64,000 bases of DNA, taken from positions 26,012 to 90,011 of the forward strand of contig JAJFFK010000043.1 in NCBI GenBank assembly GCA_021776655.1. Reading direction: 5' to 3'. The translations under genes were made by a program, and so were the position numbers. Positions within the stretch are counted from its first letter, which is position 1; every line of letters starts with the position of its first letter. Below the pieces are notes generated by a model. It saw only the letters and a program-made list of their open reading frames with translations. It ran no database searches and had not been told where the DNA came from. This DNA is from Henriciella sp. (GTDB taxonomy: Bacteria; Pseudomonadota; Alphaproteobacteria; Caulobacterales; Hyphomonadaceae). This document shows, piece by piece, positions 46,938-55,031 of this stretch.

Positions 46938-48774
46938 TCGAGGGGTCTTCCTCGCCGACCATTACAGCCGCGAGTTCATCCTCAAGCTTTCGGGCGAGAT
47001 CCAGGTAGGGCTCATTGTCCAGGAACGATTTATCGGGGTCGTAGAGACGCGCGAGGCGGCGCACACCATCGCGGTCTTTTTCCTGAAACAGCGCGGCGCG
47101 GCGGCGGGCCTCAGGCTCGGTCATGTCGAAAGCCATCAGAGCATACCGCGAGGCGCGTAAAGCGCTGTCAAATGTCTCGCGGACAATATCTGTCGCGCCG
47201 GCCTGGTACAGCTTGAACGTGTGTACGCGGTCACGAGCCCGGGCAATGATATGCAGATCGGGTCGGGCGCGCCGGGCATGGTGAACGATCTGCGTTGCAC
47301 GATCAGGGTCATCCACCGCCACCACGAGCAGCTTAGCCTCCATCAGACCCGCCGCCCGCAACAGGTCAGGACGCGAGGCATCGCCGTAGAAAGTTGGAAT
47401 GCCGAACTGATTGAACATATCAACCACATCGGCGCTGACATCGAGCACGGTTGTCTTGTAGCCGTTACTCCGCAACATGCGGTTTACGATCTGACCGAAG
47501 CGACCAAGTCCGGCAATGATCACCGGGCAGGTCTCTTCGATCTCATCGGCTTGGCGTTCCTGCCCGGCATCGAGGCGCGGCATGACGACCTTATCAAACA
47601 GAATGAACAGCGACGGAGTGAGCAGCATAGATAGAGCGACGACCAGTAAAAGCAGCTGCGACAAGCTCACTGGAAGAACGCCGTTTTGAACTGTGAAGCC
47701 GAGCAGGACGAAGCCAAATTCACCCGCCTGAGCGAGGCTGAGCGTGAACAGCCAACGGTCAGCGCCCTTCAGTTTAAAGACAATTGCAATGACCAGCAGG
47801 ATGACGGCTTTAAAGCCCATCAATGCGAGGGTCAGGCCGAAAACGGTCGCCGCATTATCAAACATCAGAACGAAATTGATCCCGGCCCCGACAGTGATGA
47901 AGAACAGACCAAGCAGCAGGCCCTTAAACGGCTCAATATCACTTTCCAGCTCGTGCCTGAACTCGCTATTTGCCAGGACAACGCCAGCCAGAAATGTGCC
48001 GAGCGCCGGGGACAGGCCGACCAGCGTCATCAGGAAGGCGATGCCAGCCACGAGGAGCAAAGCCGCCGCAGTAAAAACCTCACGCAGCTGCGCCGCAGCG
48101 ATGAACCGAAACAGTGGACGTGAGAGATAGTGGCCACCTGCGACCACACCGACAATCGCAGCAAGATTGACCAGCGCAACCTGCCAGCCATTCAAGTCAG
48201 CAATCAAGCTCATTTCAACCGCGTGCTCGCCAGCCGTGCCGGGAATATGGCCAAACAGGTCCGGCATTGCCAGCAAAGGGATCAAAGCCAGCATCGGGAT
48301 CACGGCCATGTCCTGAAACAGAAGAACCGAAAAAGCCGACTGACCACCATCGCTTTTAGCGAGGCCCTTTTCCTTCAGCGTCTGGAGCACGATTGCAGTT
48401 GAAGACAGCGAAAAGATCAGGCCAATGGTCAGTGCAATGCGCCAAGACTGACCGAGGATCAGGCAAAATACAGTGACCCCAAATACGGTTAGCCCAAGCT
48501 GCAGACAACCAAGGCCAAATAATCTATGCTGCATCGCCCAGAGCGCGCGGGGGTCTAATTCCAACCCAACAAGAAACAGCATCATCACGACGCCAAATTC
48601 TGCGACGTGCTGAATGCCTTGAGTTTCAGAACCGACAAGATGGAAGACCGGACCAATGAGGATCCCGGCAATCAGATAACCGAGCACCGACCCCAGCCCC
48701 AAGCGTTTGGCAATCGGCACCGCGATCACCGCTGCACCAAGATAAATAACCACCTGGAACAATATGCCGGTCAT
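46924..48774 (-). CDS. Kef-type monovalent cation:proton antiporter (CPA2)
   Basis: A 616-residue membrane transporter. The first 380 residues hold about 12 hydrophobic segments with the CPA2 motifs MLFLVGLELDP and LSPALGTFLAGVVLANSEFRHELESDIEPFKGLLLGLFFITVG. The C-terminal half is an RCK/TrkA-N domain with GLGRFGQIVNRML (NAD-binding Rossmann loop) and FGIPTFYGDASRPDLLRAAG. Homologues are glutathione-gated K+/H+ exchangers protecting against electrophiles. Its start overlaps the rlmB stop (TGATG), so it is coupled to that gene; AAGGAG lies just before. Confidence 0.93.
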   Translation of the reverse strand: MTGILFQVVIYLGAAVIAVPIAKRLGLGSVLGYLIAGILIGPVFHLVGSETQGIQHVAEFGVVMMLFLVGLELDPRALWAMQHRLFGLGCLQLGLTVFGVTVFCLILGQSWRIALTIGLIFSLSSTAIVLQTLKEKGLAKSDGGQSAFSVLLFQDMAVIPMLALIPLLAMPDLFGHIPGTAGEHAVEMSLIADLNGWQVALVNLAAIVGVVAGGHYLSRPLFRFIAAAQLREVFTAAALLLVAGIAFLMTLVGLSPALGTFLAGVVLANSEFRHELESDIEPFKGLLLGLFFITVGAGINFVLMFDNAATVFGLTLALMGFKAVILLVIAIVFKLKGADRWLFTLSLAQAGEFGFVLLGFTVQNGVLPVSLSQLLLLVVALSMLLTPSLFILFDKVVMPRLDAGQERQADEIEETCPVIIAGLGRFGQIVNRMLRSNGYKTTVLDVSADVVDMFNQFGIPTFYGDASRPDLLRAAGLMEAKLLVVAVDDPDRATQIVHHARRARPDLHIIARARDRVHTFKLYQAGATDIVRETFDSALRASRYALMAFDMTEPEARRRAALFQEKDRDGVRRLARLYDPDKSFLDNEPYLDLARKLEDELAAVMVGEEDPSIKDD

Positions 48775-49568
48775 CAGTTCTCCTTGGGTTGACTGCGCGC
48801 CGTCTCATAGAAGGCAATCGCCGCAGCGTTGGAAACGTTGAGGCTTTCCATACTGGCATCGATGGGAATATGGGCAAGCTCAGCACAAGCCTTGGCGACA
48901 CCGGGGCGCAGGCCAGCGCCTTCAGAGCCCATAATGATGGCAGTTTTCGCGGCACCCTTGACTGCTTGGGCGATACTGGACCGGCCGCCGCCCGCCAGTC
49001 CAACTGAGTGAAAGCCCGCTTCGTTCAAGCGCTCCAACGCGCGCGAAATGTTGACCACCCGGCACTCTCTAACGGTCTCAATCGCACCGGCGGCGCTTTT
49101 CGCTACAACCCCTGTGATCGACGGGGAGTTTCGCGTCTGCATGACAATTGCGCCGAAGCCAAACGCCGCCGCTGAACGAAAGATCGCCCCGAGATTATGC
49201 GGGTCCTGAATCTGATCAAGGATCACAATCCGGCACAGATCACTCGCAATCAAGGTCTCTATTGTGTCTGGTTCAAGCGGATGGAATTGCGCCGCCACAC
49301 CCTGGTGGACAGCGCCGGGCGGCAATAGGCGGTCAATCTCTCCGGGTGCGGTATCAACCGCGCGAGCCGCCAGGCGACCAAGCCGCTGTGCCGCGTTACG
49401 TGTCGCCACCAGACGCAGCAATTTACGGCTTGGATTGCGCAAGGCCGCCGCAACAGCGTGGTGCCCCCAGAGCCAGTTTTGTGCGCCGTCCTTGCTGCGT
49501 TTTGGGCTGCGATCTGAAGTCCGTAATTCGGGTGAATTAGAACGGTTGCGCCGATTGTGCTTCGTCAT
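48774..49568 (-). CDS. rlmB: 23S rRNA (guanosine-2'-O-)-methyltransferase RlmB
   Basis: A 264-residue SpoU-family (SPOUT) methyltransferase that 2'-O-methylates G2251 in the peptidyl-transferase loop. The three SpoU motifs are visible: VILDQIQDPHNLGAIFRSAAAFG, IIMGSEGAGLRPGVAKAC and IDASMESLNVSNAAAIAFYE. The N-terminal NWLWGHHAVAAALRNPSRKLLRLVAT is the RlmB substrate-binding domain. The first 27 residues are basic and variable. It is divergent from the tRNA-Tyr gene, with a 94-bp gap. Confidence 0.93.
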   Translation of the reverse strand: MTKHNRRNRSNSPELRTSDRSPKRSKDGAQNWLWGHHAVAAALRNPSRKLLRLVATRNAAQRLGRLAARAVDTAPGEIDRLLPPGAVHQGVAAQFHPLEPDTIETLIASDLCRIVILDQIQDPHNLGAIFRSAAAFGFGAIVMQTRNSPSITGVVAKSAAGAIETVRECRVVNISRALERLNEAGFHSVGLAGGGRSSIAQAVKGAAKTAIIMGSEGAGLRPGVAKACAELAHIPIDASMESLNVSNAAAIAFYETARSQPKEN

Positions 49569-49662
49569 TATAAGGCCGTTTCTGGCTGATTAATGGTGGG
49601 TCTCAAACCCCCTTCTGACGGGCGGAGACGGCGGCGTCAAACGTAGCTGTGCAGGTGTTCCC

Positions 49663-49747
49663 GGAGGGGTGGCCGAGTGGTTAAAGGCAGCAGACTGTAA
49701 ATCTGCCCGCATAGCGTACACAGGTTCGAATCCTGTCCCCTCCACCA
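49663..49747 (+). tRNA. tRNA-Tyr (anticodon GTA)
   Basis: 85 nt class-II tRNA with encoded CCA. The acceptor stem GGAGGGG pairs with CCCCTCC; the anticodon loop is CTGTAAA with GTA; a variable arm with its own stem follows and the T-loop is GGTTCGAATCC. Confidence 0.97.
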
Positions 49748-49781
49748 CTTGTCAGCAAGGTATGATACTGTGTGACAATGA

Positions 49782-49855
49782 GCGGGTATAGCACAACGGT
49801 AGTGCAGCAGCCTTCCAAGCTGAGGATCTCGGTTCGATTCCGTGTACCCGCTCCA
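49782..49855 (+). tRNA. tRNA-Gly (anticodon TCC)
   Basis: 74 nt with encoded CCA. GCGGGTA pairs with TACCCGC, the anticodon loop is CTTCCAA with TCC, and the T-loop is GGTTCGATTCC. It lies 34 bp after tRNA-Tyr and is probably co-transcribed. Confidence 0.97.
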
Positions 49856-50355
49856 ACTTGCAATATTTCAGATCGAAACCGGAACAAGCTACTGATTCTA
49901 TCCACAGGTACGGCGAACCTGTGGAGGGGTGGCGTGTTTCTGAACGTGAATCTGATTCAGGTCTCGACTCTGGCGCGGGTGGTGACATTCTGTACCTGTT
50001 CGCAGCGGACATCGGCAGCCACCGAGACAAGCAGCGAGAAGCGCATCGCGCCCGGATGAAGCCCGGCGAAGAGCACAAACTGGAAACGGTGGACTGCGAA
50101 ACGTCAGGTGGAGATGAAGGGACTAGGCAAACGCGATGTCTGAAACGCTCAAGCTAGATGAGCGGGACGGGACTTTATCTGCGACCGGGGTACGATCCGA
50201 AACGCAGGACCCAATAGAAAGCCGCAAGGTGGACTTGAAAGGTTGAGACGGAACAACACCGTGAAAACGGAACGGGACGGCTCAGGGATTATGTACGATC
50301 ACTGATGAGAACTGTCACAAGGCCTTGTTAGATTGATTCGGAAATAAGACCAAGG
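49856..50355 (+). other. Unassigned purine-rich, hairpin-rich region (possible non-coding RNA)
   Basis: About 500 bp between tRNA-Gly and a strong plus-strand terminator hold no convincing gene. The plus strand is visibly G+A-rich. Several hairpins can be drawn: CCACAGGT/ACCTGTGG (49902-49924), GTCTCG pairing with CGAGAC about 60 nt apart, CGCTCA/TGAGCG near 50138-50156, CTGCG/CGCAG near 50180-50208. Short reading frames here lack ribosome sites and family motifs. I could not match it to tmRNA, RNase P RNA, 6S, SRP RNA or a group II intron domain V. It could be a long tRNA-operon trailer, a degraded element or an undescribed RNA. Confidence 0.45.
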
Positions 50356-50389
50356 GAGGCGCGCACCGCAAGGTACGTGCCTCTTTCTT
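50356..50389 (+). terminator. Strong rho-independent terminator of the tRNA/RNA transcript
   Basis: GAGGCGCGCACC (50356-50367), a GCAA tetraloop, then GGTACGTGCCTC and TTTCTT. Eleven of twelve positions pair (one G-U). It ends plus-strand transcription before the convergent XRE gene. Confidence 0.92.
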
Positions 50390-50413
50390 GTTGGGGCATA
50401 GTGTAATTCGCCT

Positions 50414-50629
50414 TTATTCGGCGGCCTGAGAGAGGGCCACCTCATCACTGAAAACATCTTCGATCGAGCGACTGAAAAGCCGGGCAATGGCGAAAGCGAG
50501 AGGTAGAGATGGGTCATATTTCCCGGTCTCAATCGCATTCACCGATTGGCGCGATACGCCGAGTTGATCAGCCAGTTTCGCCTGACTCCAGCCTTGTTCG
50601 GCGCGCAGCACACGGAGCACGTTTTTCAT
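50414..50629 (-). CDS. XRE-family helix-turn-helix regulator
   Basis: A 71-residue Cro/CI-type regulator: RVLRAEQGWSQAKLADQLGVSRQSVNAIETGKYDPSLPLAFAIARLFSRSIEDVF is the standard five-helix domain with the recognition helix around S-R-Q-S-V-N-A-I-E. ATG 50629 overlaps the stop of the upstream membrane-protein gene (ATGA), so the pair is translationally coupled. Short XRE proteins of this subgroup commonly accompany a membrane protein gene; the regulated process is unknown. Confidence 0.93.
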   Translation of the reverse strand: MKNVLRVLRAEQGWSQAKLADQLGVSRQSVNAIETGKYDPSLPLAFAIARLFSRSIEDVFSDEVALSQAAE

Positions 50630-51033
50630 GCGCAATCCTTTCCGCCGATCACCTTATGTGAGATGCCATAGGCAAGGAAGAACATGACCCCGAGCCAGAA
50701 AATCTCAAAACTTTCAATCACATCGAACATCTGCAAGGCGCCGACAATGAAAACCATGCTGACGGTAAACACCGCGCCATAAGCGAAGGCTTGCAAGTGA
50801 AGCATCCGATTATACTCGTCGGTCTCCTGGAAATATCGCAGCATCGAGACAAGATACAGGCACAGAGGCGCGGCCACCAGGAAAGCAATTGTGATTTGCA
50901 ACCATAGCGGCTCAATCTCAAGTGATTTCAAGTAATAGGTGCCGCCAAGGATTGCGATGACATAGATTGCCATCAAAACGGTATTGGCGCGTTTGAAGCG
51001 TCGCCGCGCTGTTTTGTACGTGTGTTGGGTCAT
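50626..51033 (-). CDS. Hypothetical four-helix membrane protein upstream of the XRE gene
   Basis: A 135-residue integral membrane protein with four hydrophobic segments (VLMAIYVIAILGGTYYL; LQITIAFLVAAPLCLYLVSML; FAYGAVFTVSMVFIVGALQMF; IFWLGVMFFLAYGIS) and a basic N terminus (KTARRRFKRAN). Between helices 2 and 3 lies RYFQETDEYNRMLHLQA, a motif shared by membrane proteins paired with short XRE regulators. Function unknown. Its stop overlaps the regulator start. Confidence 0.85.
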   Translation of the reverse strand: MTQHTYKTARRRFKRANTVLMAIYVIAILGGTYYLKSLEIEPLWLQITIAFLVAAPLCLYLVSMLRYFQETDEYNRMLHLQAFAYGAVFTVSMVFIVGALQMFDVIESFEIFWLGVMFFLAYGISHKVIGGKDCA

Positions 51034-51084
51034 AATTGTCTCATTACTGTTGTTTGTTTTGTGTTTGACGGCCGGGTAAGGTGA

Positions 51085-51297
51085 TCAGATGACCAGTCGC
51101 GCGAAATCGTCCACGCGCCGCAAGCGGTAAAGCAGAAAGCAAAACCCAAGTACGACCGGAAGTGTGTTGAGCAGGGCCAGGCCTGCAATCAGCCAGACCG
51201 GCACTGAGCCAAGGCTCAAGATCCAAACCTGGTTCAGAACGTATATCCCGATGAACACCCCCAGAAGAGTAGATATCAGTCGGTTAGAGAGTGCCAT
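51085..51297 (-). CDS. Small two-helix membrane protein
   Basis: A 70-residue protein with two hydrophobic helices (LISTLLGVFIGIYVLNQVWIL and WLIAGLALLNTLPVVLGFCFLLY) and a charged tail. No family recognised. AAGGA lies ten bases before ATG 51297; an upstream in-frame start is less likely. It lies 51 bp upstream of the membrane-protein/XRE pair on the same strand and may belong to that unit. Confidence 0.7.
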   Translation of the reverse strand: MALSNRLISTLLGVFIGIYVLNQVWILSLGSVPVWLIAGLALLNTLPVVLGFCFLLYRLRRVDDFARLVI

Positions 51298-51371
51298 TTT
51301 GCCAGTATCCTTGTCTAGTATGCTTTCCACATAGACAAGGTTGCTTTACGTGTCAATGGCGCTTTACATAT

Positions 51372-52397
51372 TTATTTCGGAAGAACGAAATGTTTCGACA
51401 GCTTGAGACCTTGGCCCTGATAGTTGCTGGTTTTCCCGCCATAAAGAGATATCGGCTTGGTGCTCATCGGTTCATAAATCAGTTTTGCAACCGGTTGACC
51501 GTGCTCAAGAATGAACGGCACATCACGCGATCGAACTTCCAATACAGCCCGGCTGCCGCCTGTATTGGTACCAAAGCCTGGATCAAAGAAGCCGGCATAA
51601 TGAGCGCGAAATTCGCCAAGCTCAGGCGCGATCGGAGCCATCTCGGCAGCTTGGTCGGCCGGGACTTTAACCGCTTCGCGCGAGGCGAGAATGTAAAACT
51701 CTTCCGGGTCAAGAACCAGGCGCCCGCCCTGCGCATAGAGCGGTTCCCAGAACGTCGGCACGTCATGCTGGCCGATCGCCCGCAGATCAATCAGCCCGCC
51801 CTGATGCTTGGCACGCCAACCAACCGGGCGATTTTCCGACGTATCAAGATCGATTGAGACAATAATCTCTGTCATCTCGGAGGGGTGTCCGCGCCGCAGT
51901 CGCAGCTGCGCCAACCGATCCCCGGGCCGAACCAGAACCGGGAAGGTTCGCGGGCTAATCTCCAACCAAAGTGGACCCCTATAGCTGCTGGGCACATCAT
52001 CGAAAGCATCGCTTTGGTCAGTGACGACACGGGTGAAAACATCGATACGCCCGGTCGAGCTTTTCGGATTGGCGCGGCCCGACACGTCCATGGGCAGGCG
52101 CAAACTCTCCTGCAATTGCACCAGATAAACACACCCCGTTTCAAGCACAGCGCCTTTTTCTTTCAGGTCGAAACTATGCATTTCAATGCCGGGTTGAGCG
52201 AGAACCTCGCTAACCGTGCGCTTCGTGCCCGGCAGGAAGCTGGCGCGAATACGGTGGACCTTGAAGCCAAGTCGCAAATCCAGGCTGGCGGGTTGGATCT
52301 GGTCGCTATCAAGCGCTGATGTGCTGGCGATCTCACCGCTATTGTGCAGCGCGCTGAGCTGGCTATCCGCCAATACCCCCGTATTTTCATCAGCCAT
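51372..52397 (-). CDS. dcd: dCTP deaminase, long alphaproteobacterial form
   Basis: A 341-residue protein of the Dcd/dUTPase superfamily, about twice the length of E. coli Dcd, consistent with two trimer-type domains in one chain. N-terminal IQPASLDLRLG and the catalytic RANPKSSTGR (residues 108-117), then DVFTRVVTD, define the first domain; the second half repeats beta-rich dUTPase-like features (FYILASREAVKVP, HYAGFFDPGFG). It converts dCTP to dUTP for dTTP synthesis. The open frame extends 89 codons further upstream over the metZ promoter, but AAGAGGG before ATG 52397 marks the start. Divergent from metZ. Confidence 0.88.
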   Translation of the reverse strand: MADENTGVLADSQLSALHNSGEIASTSALDSDQIQPASLDLRLGFKVHRIRASFLPGTKRTVSEVLAQPGIEMHSFDLKEKGAVLETGCVYLVQLQESLRLPMDVSGRANPKSSTGRIDVFTRVVTDQSDAFDDVPSSYRGPLWLEISPRTFPVLVRPGDRLAQLRLRRGHPSEMTEIIVSIDLDTSENRPVGWRAKHQGGLIDLRAIGQHDVPTFWEPLYAQGGRLVLDPEEFYILASREAVKVPADQAAEMAPIAPELGEFRAHYAGFFDPGFGTNTGGSRAVLEVRSRDVPFILEHGQPVAKLIYEPMSTKPISLYGGKTSNYQGQGLKLSKHFVLPK

Positions 52398-52460
52398 GAC
52401 TTGATCCCTCTTACGCCACAGGCTTATGACGGTGCGCGAATGATGGAAAGGCTGAAAGCC

Positions 52461-53678
52461 ATGTCTGACGACAATCAAAAGAACTGGAAACCAGCAACGA
52501 AACTGGTTCGCGGTGGCACGATGCGCTCGCAATTTGGCGAAACGTCCGAGGCGATCTTTCTGACATCGGGTTATGCCTATGACAGCGCTGAGCAGGCCGC
52601 TGCCCGTATGCGGGGGGATGAAGAAGGCTATGTCTATTCGCGCTATGGCAACCCCACCAACCAAATGCTGGCCGACCGTCTGACCCTGCTTGAGGGCGCA
52701 GAAACCTGCCGTGTCACCGCCTCTGGCATGGCTGCGATCTCCAGTGCGATCATTGCGCCGTGCAGCGCCGGGGACCGGGTCGTCGCCGCGACAGCTCTGT
52801 TTGGATCATGTCGTCATATCTGTTCCACCATCCTGCCGCGTTACGGCGTCGAAACTGAATTTGTAGATGGCGGCGATTTGCAGGCCTGGACGCAGGCGCT
52901 GTCTAAACCGACGCGACTTGTCTTGATTGAATCGCCCTCCAACCCGCTGCTGGATGCTGTCGATATTGCCGCCATTGCAGACCTGGCGCATAGCGCAGGT
53001 GCCTTGCTGGTGGTCGATAATGTGTTTGCCACACCGATCCTTCAGCTCCCGCTTGAGCTTGGCGCCGATATCGTCGTCTACTCTGCCACCAAACATATGG
53101 ACGGTCAGGGCCGCGTCATGTCTGGCGCAATCCTTGGGCAGAGCAACTTTATCGAAGAGCATATTGATCCGTGGTTACGTCATACTGGCCCCGCCGCGTC
53201 ACCGTTCAATTCCTGGATTGTCTTGAAAGGCCTCGAAACGCTCGACCTGCGCGTGCGAGAGGCCAGCCGAAATGCAGTCCGGATCGCCGACGCCATCGCA
53301 GCGCATCCGAATGTTCAGGCGGTGCGCTATCCGGGCCGGGCAGATCATCCAGACTTCGCCATCCACCAAAAGCAGATGTCGATGGGCGGCAGCCTGATCG
53401 CGTTTTCGATCAAAGGCGCAATGCCAGAACCCACAAGCGCTGGAAATGCACCTGCCGCCTTCACATTCCTCAATGCGCTGCGGCTGGTCGATATCTCGAA
53501 CAATCTTGGTGATACCAAGTCGCTTGCCTGCCACCCAAGCACGACAACTCACCGCGCGCTGAGCGCTGAGGAGCAGGCCGAAATGGGTCTGGATGAGAGC
53601 TGGGTCAGATTGTCGGTTGGGCTGGAAGACGCCAGCGACCTTGTCGACGATCTCAATCAGGCGCTGAGTGCGGTTTAG
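52461..53678 (+). CDS. metZ: O-succinylhomoserine sulfhydrylase
   Basis: A 405-residue trans-sulfuration-family PLP enzyme that makes homocysteine directly from sulfide and O-succinylhomoserine. YSRYGNPTNQMLADRLTLLEGAE, ASGMAAIS, ESPSNPLLD, VVDNVFATP and the PLP lysine K211 in VYSATKHMDGQGR are all present. The assignment to MetZ over MetB/MetC rests on the N-terminal pattern TKLVRGGTMRSQFGETSEAIFLTSGYAYDSAEQAAARM, which is typical of MetZ. ATG 52461 was chosen; the frame opens further upstream over the divergent dcd promoter. No SAM riboswitch was recognised upstream. Confidence 0.9.
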   Translation: MSDDNQKNWKPATKLVRGGTMRSQFGETSEAIFLTSGYAYDSAEQAAARMRGDEEGYVYSRYGNPTNQMLADRLTLLEGAETCRVTASGMAAISSAIIAPCSAGDRVVAATALFGSCRHICSTILPRYGVETEFVDGGDLQAWTQALSKPTRLVLIESPSNPLLDAVDIAAIADLAHSAGALLVVDNVFATPILQLPLELGADIVVYSATKHMDGQGRVMSGAILGQSNFIEEHIDPWLRHTGPAASPFNSWIVLKGLETLDLRVREASRNAVRIADAIAAHPNVQAVRYPGRADHPDFAIHQKQMSMGGSLIAFSIKGAMPEPTSAGNAPAAFTFLNALRLVDISNNLGDTKSLACHPSTTTHRALSAEEQAEMGLDESWVRLSVGLEDASDLVDDLNQALSAV

Positions 53679-53967
53679 GGTCAAAGCCCTCTTCGCACTC
53701 CTGACATTGTGGAACGGAAGGGTCGTGATCGAGACGTTGCAAGCAAATTTCCCCGCCGCAGCCGATGCACAGCCCAAACGTTCCTTGCTCAAGGCGATCA
53801 AGCGCCGCTTCGATTTTGGCCAGTGCGCTTGTCGCATCGGGGGCCACAACCACACGGCCGCGCCGCGCCGTTGCCGGGACAGAGATATATCGAATCTGAC
53901 GACCCTCTGCCCCCAACACCGCGGCCAATTCCGAAGAAACAGGCGCAAGCTGTGTTTTCATACACAT
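53653..53967 (-). CDS. DksA/TraR-type C4 zinc-finger protein
   Basis: A 104-residue small DksA-like protein with four zinc cysteines C67, C70, C88 and C91 in LCIGCGGEIC...VPQCQECEE. A helical segment (ALAKIEAALDRLEQGTFG) precedes the finger, as in TraR/DksA proteins that enter the RNA polymerase secondary channel. The acidic tip of true DksA is not obvious because the coiled coil is short. Start is ATG 53967 or 53961. Convergent with metZ, overlapping by 26 bp. Confidence 0.85.
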   Translation of the reverse strand: MCMKTQLAPVSSELAAVLGAEGRQIRYISVPATARRGRVVVAPDATSALAKIEAALDRLEQGTFGLCIGCGGEICLQRLDHDPSVPQCQECEEGFDPKPHSAPD

Positions 53968-54062
53968 GATCGTGTGACGACTTTAATCGCTTGGCAAGTC
54001 TCCCTTGGCAAAAGACTGAAAAGTCATATCGATAAACAGAAGATTCTGCAGGAGATCAGCCG

Positions 54063-55031
54063 ATGAGTGGTGTTTTGCCTCTCGAAATGTCTGCCGCAAC
54101 CAAGTGGTTTGGTAATTTTCGCGCCGTGGATGGTCTCGATTTTTCCGTCCCGCAGGGGTCAATTGTCGGTTTCCTCGGGCCAAATGGCGCGGGCAAGTCG
54201 ACCAGTTTGCGCATGGCGCTTGGTGTTCTCAACCCTGATCAGGGCGAGGTCCGCCTGTTTGGCAAGCGCCCAAACCTCAACACGCTCAAACGCGTTGGGT
54301 TTTTGCCCGAAGAGCGCGGTCTCTACAAGAAGATGAGCCCCCGCCAGATCATTACCTATTTTGCGCGCCTGAAAGGTCTGTCGGCCCGCGATGCCAAAGC
54401 GCGCGCGGACGACTTACTCGAATCGATGGGATTGAGCGAATTTGCCAAATCCCGTATCTCTCGCCTGTCGAAAGGCATGGCCCAGAAGGTGCAAATCCTC
54501 TCGGCGCTGGCACACCGGCCCGAATTTCTGATTCTGGATGAGCCCTTCTCCGGACTTGATCCGGTTAACCAGATGGCGCTTGAGGAGATGATTGTCGAGG
54601 AGCACAAACGCGGCGCGACCATCGTATTTTCCACGCATGTCATGGAACATGCCGAGCGCCTGTGCGAGAAAATCGTGATGATGGCGCGCGGCCGCAAAGT
54701 CTTTGACGGTACGCTTGAGGAAGCCTATGGCGCGCTTGCGCGTACGGTCAAGATTGGTGTCGAGAGTGATTTTAATCTGCGCGCAGCGCTGCAAGCTTCA
54801 GGGTTTGACGCGGTGAGAGACAAGGATATCTGGCGGGTCACCCTGCCCAATGGGCGCGATAGCCAAGCAGCCCTGCGCGCCGCGATAGATGCCGGTGCAC
54901 CGATCACCAGTTTCGTCCCTGAGGAAGCACGCTTGCGTGATGTCTTCATTTCCCGCGTCAGCGAAGCCGAGGCGCAAGATCTTGCTGATACTCTGGCGCT
55001 TGATGCCAAGACTGCACAGGAGGCAGCGTAA
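54063..55031 (+). CDS. ABC transporter ATP-binding protein, NatA-like
   Basis: A 322-residue ABC ATPase. Walker A GPNGAGKST at 39-47, Q-loop region VGFLPEERGLYKKMSPRQ, signature LSKGM at 135-139 (a variant of LSGGQ), Walker B LILDEPFSGLDP at 156-167 and the switch histidine in FSTHVMEHAERL. The C-terminal 90 residues are the extra domain seen in Nat/drug exporters. It pairs with the permease gene that starts on the A of its own stop (TAATG). Confidence 0.92.
   Translation: MSGVLPLEMSAATKWFGNFRAVDGLDFSVPQGSIVGFLGPNGAGKSTSLRMALGVLNPDQGEVRLFGKRPNLNTLKRVGFLPEERGLYKKMSPRQIITYFARLKGLSARDAKARADDLLESMGLSEFAKSRISRLSKGMAQKVQILSALAHRPEFLILDEPFSGLDPVNQMALEEMIVEEHKRGATIVFSTHVMEHAERLCEKIVMMARGRKVFDGTLEEAYGALARTVKIGVESDFNLRAALQASGFDAVRDKDIWRVTLPNGRDSQAALRAAIDAGAPITSFVPEEARLRDVFISRVSEAEAQDLADTLALDAKTAQEAA

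Noticed and set aside
49681..50078. Minus-strand frames running through tRNA-Tyr and tRNA-Gly
   Set aside because: These are the familiar artefact translations of tRNA genes on the opposite strand.
49858..50157. A 99-codon plus-strand frame after tRNA-Gly
   Set aside because: Low-complexity, charged sequence with no motif or ribosome site; the region looks more like RNA than protein-coding DNA.
49990..50330. Group II intron fragment, tmRNA or RNase P RNA in the region after tRNA-Gly
   Set aside because: A GTCTGAAAC-like string recalls group II introns, but no GUGYG 5' end, domain V or reverse transcriptase is present, and the conserved boxes of tmRNA and RNase P RNA are missing.
52398..52460. 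A SAM riboswitch upstream of metZ
   Set aside because: The 63-bp gap is too short and none of the SAM-II conserved boxes is present.
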